From the NCBI GenBank assembly GCA_003489165.1, contig DNJG01000100.1, forward strand, positions 1-5,957: a stretch of DNA of 5,957 bases, given 5' to 3'. The notes under the pieces were generated by a model. It worked only from the letters and a program-made list of their open reading frames with translations, was not told where the DNA came from and did no database searches. Both the position numbers and the translations under genes were made by a program. Positions 5,310 through 5,957 of this stretch are shown piece after piece. Source of the DNA: Nitrospinota bacterium (lineage in GTDB: Bacteria; Nitrospinota; Nitrospinia; UBA9942). How positions within the stretch are numbered: position 1 is the first letter of the stretch; each line of letters opens with the position of its first letter.

Positions 5310-5918
5310 TCAGTTATGTTTTATGAAGGCTCTTCTTCCCTTAACAGAAATCCTTCCTTCTGCAAATAGTTTTATTGCCTCTGGATAAATTCTGTGTTCC
5401 TCTTTTAGTATCCTTTCAGATAAGGTCTCGGATGTATCTATATCCAACACCGGGACAACAGACTGAATGATTATTGGTCCGGAATCTACACCGTCATCCA
5501 CAAAATGGACAGTGGCACCTGTGAATTTTACTCCATAATCCAGTGCCTTTTTTTGCACTTCAAGACCGGGGAATGCAGGGAGAAGTGATGGGTGAATATT
5601 CATTATCCTTCCTCTGTATTTATTTACAAAGTATGGGGTTAATATTCGCATGAAACCGGCAAGACAGACGAGCTCAATATTTTTATCTTCAAGTATTTTT
5701 ATTATTGCCCTGTCATAGTCCTCTTTAGATTTGTAGGATAATGGTTCAATAAATACACCTTCAATATTATGCTTCCGTGCCCTCTCAAGGGCATAGGCAT
5801 CATTTTTATTACTGATGACAACTTCAATCTTCCCATTAATATTGCCAGATTCAATTGCATCTATTATTGCCTGCAGATTTGAACCTCTGCCCGATACAAG
5901 GACTGCGATTTTTAGCAT
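5310..5918 (-). CDS. purN: Phosphoribosylglycinamide formyltransferase (GART)
   Basis: It transfers the formyl group of 10-formyltetrahydrofolate to glycinamide ribonucleotide, the third step of de novo purine synthesis, in the cytoplasm. The 202-residue length is normal for a single-domain PurN. The N-terminal phosphate-binding segment is VLVSGRGSNLQAII (6-19). The catalytic triad corresponding to E. coli N106, H108 and D144 is present as N107 and H109 in MNIHPSLLPAFPG (106-118) and D145 in DDGVDSGP (141-148). CLAGFMRIL (85-93) and HFVDDG are further family hallmarks. The ATG at 5918 has only a weak Shine-Dalgarno candidate (GTGGA, about 8 nt upstream), and the region further upstream is cut off at the window edge. 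It is the first minus-strand gene seen here; its link to the mutase gene downstream may be only positional. Confidence 0.97.
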   Translation of the reverse strand: MLKIAVLVSGRGSNLQAIIDAIESGNINGKIEVVISNKNDAYALERARKHNIEGVFIEPLSYKSKEDYDRAIIKILEDKNIELVCLAGFMRILTPYFVNKYRGRIMNIHPSLLPAFPGLEVQKKALDYGVKFTGATVHFVDDGVDSGPIIIQSVVPVLDIDTSETLSERILKEEHRIYPEAIKLFAEGRISVKGRRAFIKHN

Positions 5919-5935
5919 ATATATTTATCCACTTT

Positions 5936-5955
5936 CGCAGATTACCGCAGATTAA
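5936..5955. repeat. Two-copy 10-bp direct repeat just upstream of purN
   Basis: CGCAGATTAC is followed directly by CGCAGATTAA, differing only in the last base. As I recall, sequences of the form CGCAGATTACGCAGATTA are a common dispersed repeat in environmental bacterial genomes. The unit lies 18 bp from the purN start codon and may continue beyond the window edge. It may mark the junction of an inserted repeat in the purN upstream region. Confidence 0.6.
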
Positions 5956-5957
5956 AA

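Overview
This AT-rich window (about one third to two fifths G+C by eye) comes from a bacterium with compact, operonic gene organisation. Several kinds of short dispersed-type DNA repeat sit in or beside its genes. This mix (a TPR protein with a pseudopilin-like tail beside an ABC-2 type ATPase, a Uma2 nuclease, Pro/Gly-rich repeat-encoded peptides inside enzymes) is what I associate with uncultured Gram-negative lineages of the Nitrospirota / Desulfobacterota / Schekmanbacteria kind. That placement is a low-confidence impression, not a measurement.

Layout. Plus strand, 1-2375: the 3' part of a TPR-type protein gene, cut by the window edge. It overlaps by 4 bp (ATGA) an ABC transporter ATPase gene. 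After a 106-bp gap comes a Uma2-family endonuclease gene with its own near-consensus sigma-70 promoter (TTGAAA, 17 bp, TATAAT) and a good ribosome binding site. Minus strand, 5918-2423: purN, a 115-bp gap with a two-unit repeat hairpin, a phosphohexomutase gene, then 10 nt later a GlmU-like left-handed beta-helix acyltransferase gene. Last is the decayed start of an NAD-dependent sugar epimerase/dehydratase gene. The two gene sets converge on the 256-bp gap at 2376-2631, which holds this remnant.

How the genes work together. The mutase and the beta-helix acyltransferase are probably co-transcribed and fit consecutive steps of amino-sugar nucleotide synthesis (hexosamine-6-P to hexosamine-1-P, then N-acetylation). 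The dead epimerase start, with its Shine-Dalgarno sequence intact, suggests the operon once carried a further nucleotide-sugar step. PurN is a standard purine-synthesis enzyme. The ABC ATPase has no permease in the window; one may lie upstream.

The most notable observations are two unrelated DNA repeats carried in frame inside conserved enzyme genes. One is a G/C-run palindrome that adds about 16 residues just after the A-loop of the ABC ATPase. The other is a perfect 7-bp tandem repeat (about 4.3 copies) just upstream of the phosphate-binding loop of the mutase. Because 7 is not a multiple of 3, gain or loss of one unit there would destroy the end of the enzyme. I found no CRISPR array, tRNA, rRNA or complete mobile element, and no clear case for a wholly new defence or biosynthetic system.
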